64,000 bases of DNA from NCBI GenBank assembly GCA_958295665.1, contig OY282558.1, forward strand, positions 314,808,092 through 314,872,091. Direction: 5' to 3'. The notes under the pieces were generated by a model, which worked only from the letters and a program-made list of their open reading frames with translations, searched no databases and was not told the DNA's origin. Each line of letters starts with the position of its first letter. The stretch's first letter is position 1. Made by a program: the position numbers and the translations under genes. This document shows, piece after piece, positions 58,780 to 64,000 of this stretch. This DNA is from Tipula vernalis. Taxonomy: Eukaryota; Arthropoda; Insecta; Diptera; Tipulidae.

Positions 58780-59051
58780 CGGCGCCAATGAATTCTTTTT
58801 TGAGCAAATTTATAATTTTAATTTATTTCACTTTTTTCTTAAAACTACCGAGATTTCAGGTAATATTAGAACATATTTAATTAGACTACTTTCTGATTTT
58901 AAAATAAAATATACCGAAATAAAGATAGTTTTTTTTTTAATTGTATTTTACTAATAAATTGTCGTGTACCAACCTGAAAAATGAAATATTTTTCTTATTT
59001 TTTTTGGCACTCACTGTATTGATTTTTACACCGTTCCGCAATACATTTCAT

Positions 59052-59444
59052 TGTTGTTAATTACTTCACGATTTAACACAAATAATTTCAGAATAAATGT
59101 CAATTTTAATTAATAACACAATATTAACTTTTTTAAAACTTCGCGGTGAAACAAAAAAAACTGAAGTACTAAAAAAATTTGGCATATGTGATGATTCATG
59201 TTTTCAATCAAATTTATATAGAAGTAAGGCTCCATCGATTTATTTTAATACCTTTGCGTATAACGCATTTAACTTCTCCTTTATTAATAAACCAACGTTT
59301 AAATTAAAATTTTGCTTATCACTCATATTTCGCTTATATGCAATACTCGTAGTACAGGTTTTACACAAAAATTCTTTCAAATTCTTTTACACCTCAAATT
59401 GAACGTTTTACATTTTAAATTGAACATCTAGCAAATTATATGTA
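59052..59444. other. upstream of the THAP9-like pseudogene; nothing recognised
   Basis: AT-rich. The plus-strand 101-codon frame at 59097 shows no known domain. Confidence 0.4.
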
Positions 59445-60225
59445 GGTATGGCCAATTAGGACATAACTTGGCTATTTTTAAACGGATTTTAGTGGAATAT
59501 GGCAAAGTCTCAATCGATTGTGATGAAATTTCACATGTGCGTTGGAAATGGGATTTTAAATGATTTTTAGATGAGGTTCTTGAATATGCCCAATTAGAAC
59601 GGAACTTGGCTATTCCTTAATGGATTTTAGTGAAGGATTCTAAAATGATTTTTGGATGAAGTTCTTTAATATGGCCAAGTATGATAGAAAAAGTTTGACA
59701 TGTGCATTCGAAATGGAATTCTAAAATGATTGGACGGATTAGGATGGAGCTTCACTATTTCTTAACGAATTTTAGTGAAAATAGTCAACGGCCATGGAAA
59801 TGGGATTCTAAAATGATTTTTAGATCAAATTCTAGAATATGGCCAAATAGGATGGAACTTGGCTATTCCTTAACCGATTGTAATGCAATTTGACATGTGT
59901 GGTGGAACTGGGATTCTAAAATGTTGTTTGGATAAAGTTCCGGAATATGGCAAAGTATGATGGAACTTGCCGTTTTCTCAATCGATTGTGTTGAAATGTC
60001 ACTGTGCGTTGAACATGGGATTTTAAATGATTTTTATTTGGCCAAGTATGATGGAAAAAGTTTGACATGTGCATTCGAAATGGGATTCTAAAATGATTGG
60101 ACGGATTAGGATGGAGCTTCGCATTTCTTAACGATTTTTAGTGAAAATAGACATCGGCCATGGAAATGGGATTTTAAAATGATTTTTAGATAAAATTCTA
60201 GAATACATCCAAATAGGATTGAATT
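59445..60225. repeat. minisatellite with ~122-bp unit and a 367-bp higher-order repeat
   Basis: Imperfect tandem units carrying ATATGGCCAA(G/A)TA.GATGGA, TTCTAAAATGATTTTTAGAT and ATTTGACATGTGCGTTGGAA-like words, about six copies. Every third unit is more alike: 59671-59800 and 60038-60170 share an almost identical stretch including GATTGGACGGATTAGGATGG, offset 367 bases. Non-coding. Confidence 0.8.
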
Positions 60226-63200
60226 TCGAGGCTATACACTACCGTTAATATTTTCAATTTAGCGGCGTGTTTCCGCTACAATATATGGTTTTTAAACATG
60301 GCCAAACTTACCGCTCTGACAGCAATTACTCAGAAAACACAACGCAAAGTTTAAATCGAAGGATTTGAGAGAAACATTTCTAACCGAACTTGAATACTAT
60401 TACGGTGATAATTTCGATCTTTTAGCAATGAAATAGTTTACGTAAACGATACCTCAAAATTCCTCAACAGCTTCATGATTTCATGATTTTTTAACACTAC
60501 TATTTTGATCCGCCCGAAAAAGAAATTTTTAATTCTTTAAACATAAAAAAACGAACTACGAATTTCATTTGAGGAATAAATTGTTTATTTTAATATAAAT
60601 TACATGTTTAATTCGTCGATTTGATATGTATTATTCTTTAAAAGAATGTAGGAAGATGCAATTACAAAACAACTGTCAAATTTATTAAAAATGTAATTTG
60701 ACTGTCTGTAATCATTTGATTTTTTCAGTTTTTTTTATAGACAAATACATTAATTGTTCATGGCAATCTCAATATTTTCAATTTGGTAAATAAGAAAAAT
60801 AAAGAGGCCAATCCCTCATAATATATCTATTAAAAAAAGTAGAAATATTTCAGGGTTTAAGGTGCACATGCTGGGTTGGGCACATGCAAGGTTTATAAAC
60901 ATGATAAGTATTTTAATGTTTTATTCTTAGAAAGTTAAAGAACTAATTATATTCTTCCGAAATGTTAAAAAGTAGTATCACATTTTCCCCCAGATAATAG
61001 TCAACTGTATAATAATTCAAGAGTCGACTCACTAAATTACGTCGTTCTGAATGTTAAAATTTATATTAACTTAATGAATAACTTTTATGTTCACCAATAT
61101 TGTCCGTTTTTAAATTGCAACAACTTTTCTTGTAAAATGCGTAAAAATATTATTCAGGAAAAAATATCACCACCCTCCTCGGAGATAAGGAGTCGATTTG
61201 TCTATACAACAGACCAAGTAAAATTGTACCTATGCCGCCTATTAACGTTGTGAAATTATGCTGTCTGTTAACGTTGTAAAATTATGCCCCCCGAAGGGTT
61301 AGAAACCCTGTAAATTTCTTCCCTAATGGTGATATGGTGATAAAAAATTGAGGAATCACAACGAAAGAGGTATAATTGTACCTGACGAGGGTTAATCGAA
61401 TTTGGAAACCATTAAAATTTTTTTGTTTATAATTTACATATTTGTGCAGTTGAAGTATTAAACACGGTTATTCTATTACTTAGATCCATTATCATTATCA
61501 TTTGGAAAAGGAAGGGAAAGTAAATCGTAATGAAATAAGGAAATAAAATAAATGTCATTAACCTCTTGAACTACAATGTCGTACCCGATACGTCATATGA
61601 TTTGTATGCCCAATTGCACAATGACGGACCTCTCACGTCACACGTTCTTTTTCTCGCTCGTCATTAATTTTATAATTATATTTTCCTTTATAACTGACTT
61701 TTTAACAAAATACGCAAAATAAGAAAAACTAGTAACTACTCTATAAAAGAGTTAATAAAAAAATAAAATGTTTGTGCTTTTAATTTTTAATAATTTTAAT
61801 TAGCTAAACCGAACTTAAAATAAATTTTTTGAACGGTACGATTGACCTGTTAGCAATCTCTTATTACAAAGTACATCAAACTAAAATAAGTTCCACCTTT
61901 CACATTAAATCATTTAACGTCCTTTGCAGCCATCAAAACAATTGCCATAGGATATCCAACTACCAATCAATCCTATAAGTAAAACATGATTGGAAAAAAT
62001 GGTTCCAAAGACATAAACCACAGCAAAATAATTACTATTAAAGTTTTCAACCAACAGCATGAAAATACGTATTTTATGGGTTTAACCATATTTCCATTTC
62101 CATTCAAAATTCATTCATCCCCCATTTAGATTGTATTAGAAAGACCGAGACAGAGAGAGAGAGAGCATAAAAAGCATAAAAAAAGCAATAAAATTTATGT
62201 TTCTATAAAAATAAAATAAAAATAAAAATTTGACATAAGTTTTGAGACAATTACAATAGGTGGCAGTAAAATAGCCCTGTACATTACATACATACGAGTA
62301 CAATGTATGTATAACAATTTAATGGCAATATAATAAAATAATAATTAAGGATGTTATGTATAGTAGAAGTTCGAAAGGATATTTTCTTGTCTTGTTGTAA
62401 TCGAAAATTTTCTAATTTGCATTAGAAAATTTTTTATTTGATTTTCCTTTTATTTTATGTTGCTCTACCGAACTTTTTTTTTGTTCTTTCTTTGATGAAA
62501 ATTTGTAAATTTATATTTTGGTACATTCCCAAATGTAATGTAAATTTTCTTATTTCTTGTTTCGAATATTATACATGATTGTGTATGAACTAACTAAAAT
62601 TGTTTTTATAAACTAACAAACAGAATTTTAAAAATAAAAAATATCTGCAAAATTGAAAGAATAATTTTTGTTGCAAAATTTCAATTCATGAATTTTAATT
62701 TTGTTGTTTTATGGAATTTTTTTATGTTTTTTGTTATTGTATCAATTCTTTTTTGTGCTTTTTATTGCTGGTTACTTTAAATATTTTTTGAATTTGATAA
62801 GGTGAATCTTATATGAGATTTGATTTTGTAACGTATAATGTTTATTGCGGAATTTAAAAAAAAAAATGAGATTGCGATTTTTGATTGAGTTTCAGGCTTA
62901 CCGCCGATCTATTAAATTTATAAAAAGATATAAAAGTTATTTAACATAAATTCCTTCTTTGCAGTTTCATAACAAAAAATGTGTAAAATTAGCCGACAAA
63001 TTTCCTAAATCTTTGTTCAAATCTTGTTCAAAAACAAAACTCCGTTATGTTGGCGCATCAAAGTAGTAACAATAATTTATTTCGGTCAATTTCTGTTTGG
63101 AAAGGTTTTGGAACTGTTGAAATTTTATAAATTTAGCTATTTCTTTATTTTTCAGTTTTTATAAAGTAGGTACATTGAGCCGATTTATAATTTGTGTATT

Positions 63201-64000
63201 TAGAATTATTAAATTATCATTCGCTAACCGTAATTATCGTTTATTCTATGTACGATATTATTTATTAATTATATTGCTCCAAACAAGACTGAGTTTTTCT
63301 TCATTTAAATTAACTTAAAATTACAAAAATTCAATTTTAAGAATCACGATAAAGTTCAGCAATAGCAATTACAGCTGAAATTTTATTCTGGTACCATTAA
63401 AGTGTTTCCTGGGTGCGTTTACCAATTACTGGGTGGCAAGTAGAACATTTGGCAGCCTCTACAATACTCCTCTGATCTCTTTATTCCCTTAGTCGTGTCA
63501 CTTCATTCGAAGTGACAATTATCATGTCACTTCGACTATAAATTTGTATTCTCTGACTAAAAAAAAAAAAAATTCACTGGTCCCTAAAATTCTTCTTGTA
63601 CACCATATCAGAACAAATGACACAAACCAGAAAAGAAACTTTGAATATTGTGAATATCTAATGTAAGTTTAATACCGACATTAGATTTATAAATTAAGTT
63701 TGAAAAATTAACTATGTAACAGAGTATTATTTGTTTCTAAAAATGTAAAAAGAATTTCAGAAAATTGAAAACATCTTGCAATCAATATACACAACGGTAG
63801 ATCGCTGTTGAAACAGCAGTTAAACATGACACGGATCATCAGTTCAATTCTCGCCGCCGATTAAAACAATTTTTATTATTTAACATTCACTAATGTTTTA
63901 TTGAACGGTTGCTCTCAAGTTATGTTTGCCAGTTATAACAAAAATATTGCAAAAGAAATTTTCTGATCAAATCAAAACTTCTCAACTCTCGACTATCCTA
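60226..64000. other. gene-free AT-rich DNA
   Basis: 3.8 kb with no supported gene. A block at 60304-60425 gives 'LTALTAITQKTQRK' and, one frame over, 'FKSKDLRETFLTELEYYYGD', which may be a decayed coding fragment of unknown family. About 27-bp words repeat at 61238-61290 (TTAACGTTGT(G/A)AAATTATGC). A GTCACTTC/GAAGTGAC hairpin lies near 63497-63516. Confidence 0.45.

Larger units (their letters stand above)
55260..59051 (-). pseudogene. THAP9/P-element-like transposase, multi-exon, with stops
   Basis: Spliced minus-strand gene. Exon 1 (59051-59015) encodes 'MKCIAERCKNQY', the start of a THAP C2CH zinc finger, and ends at GTGAGT. Exon 2 (from about 57467) continues the finger: 'FPKNELLKSKWLEVV', 'AKVCSEHFKN'. 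Short exons at 57179-57069 and 57005-56952 and the start of exon 5 at 56880 have clean AG/GT borders. Further down are 'NFYSPKAYKFV', 'VTFDGCATNFSTANLLG', 'FPDPCHMLKNLRN' (56150-56290), then 'ALSDSVADALEF' and 'KLNQDHIELFFCSIRSR' (55590-55530), the conserved nuclease and C-terminal motifs of P-element transposase. Stops and frameshifts occur, for example at 56110, so it is inactive. A jockey LINE lies in intron 1. Confidence 0.75.

Noticed and set aside
63497..63516. GTCACTTC-ATTC-GAAGTGAC hairpin as a regulatory element
   Set aside because: Eight-base arms are easily found by chance in 64 kb, and there is no gene nearby.
63800..63865. tRNA-like segment with a B-box-like AGTTCAATTCTCGC
   Set aside because: The A box and cloverleaf cannot be drawn convincingly; could be an old SINE scrap but there is too little support.

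Overview
The window looks like a transposon-rich, gene-poor stretch of an insect nuclear genome. It is very AT-rich, has long (TA)n arrays and a 200-N assembly gap, and carries spliced reading frames and a mix of elements typical of insects: an env-bearing errantivirus, two other Ty3/Gypsy elements, jockey-type LINEs, a Penelope-like element, mariner, piggyBac, PIF/Harbinger, P-element/THAP9-like and hAT-type pieces, and a tRNA-derived SINE. I found no intact host gene. The order of insect cannot be fixed from this sequence alone.

Layout. 0-7.1 kb: jockey LINE debris, including one broken near-complete copy (2.6-7.1 kb). 7.5-8.4 kb: a small Harbinger element with 41-bp inverted ends. 8.6-9.4 kb: an LTR plus internal remnant, with a related solo LTR at 13.25-13.71 kb. 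9.5-10 kb: mariner fragment. 11.9-13.1 kb: Penelope-like fragment. 14.66-23.51 kb: an old Gypsy element split by two DNA transposons. One is a DUF7869-type element with clear inverted ends (17.0-20.1 kb), the other a piggyBac (21.1-23.2 kb). 27.2-36.1 kb: a MITE, then a LINE split by a young errantivirus (28.03-34.87 kb) whose LTRs are about 98% identical and which has a 4-bp target duplication. 36.5-36.9 kb: Harbinger transposase remnant split by a 90-bp hAT-type MITE. 38-39.2 kb: remnant of an unnamed transposon-like gene. 39.6-40.0 kb: SINE. 41.05-46.03 kb: a very young minus-strand Gypsy element inside a (TA)n array. 46.3-50.4 kb: three MITEs in otherwise empty DNA. 50.6-53.9 kb: a six-exon decayed gene of a repeated insect family. 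55.3-59.05 kb: a spliced THAP9/P-element-like transposase pseudogene with a 5'-truncated jockey LINE in its first intron. 59.4-60.2 kb: a ~122-bp minisatellite. 60.2-64 kb: nothing recognisable.

The genes do not work together. They are layers of insertions, and nesting gives relative ages: Gypsy before the DUF7869-type and piggyBac elements, LINE before errantivirus, Harbinger before hAT MITE, THAP9 pseudogene before jockey. The two LTR elements at 28 and 41 kb are the youngest large insertions, yet both carry disabling lesions. The most interesting object is the DUF7869-type transposon at 16.99-20.15 kb, where inverted ends, subterminal repeats and an interrupted host reading frame together argue that this poorly described protein family is a cut-and-paste transposase.
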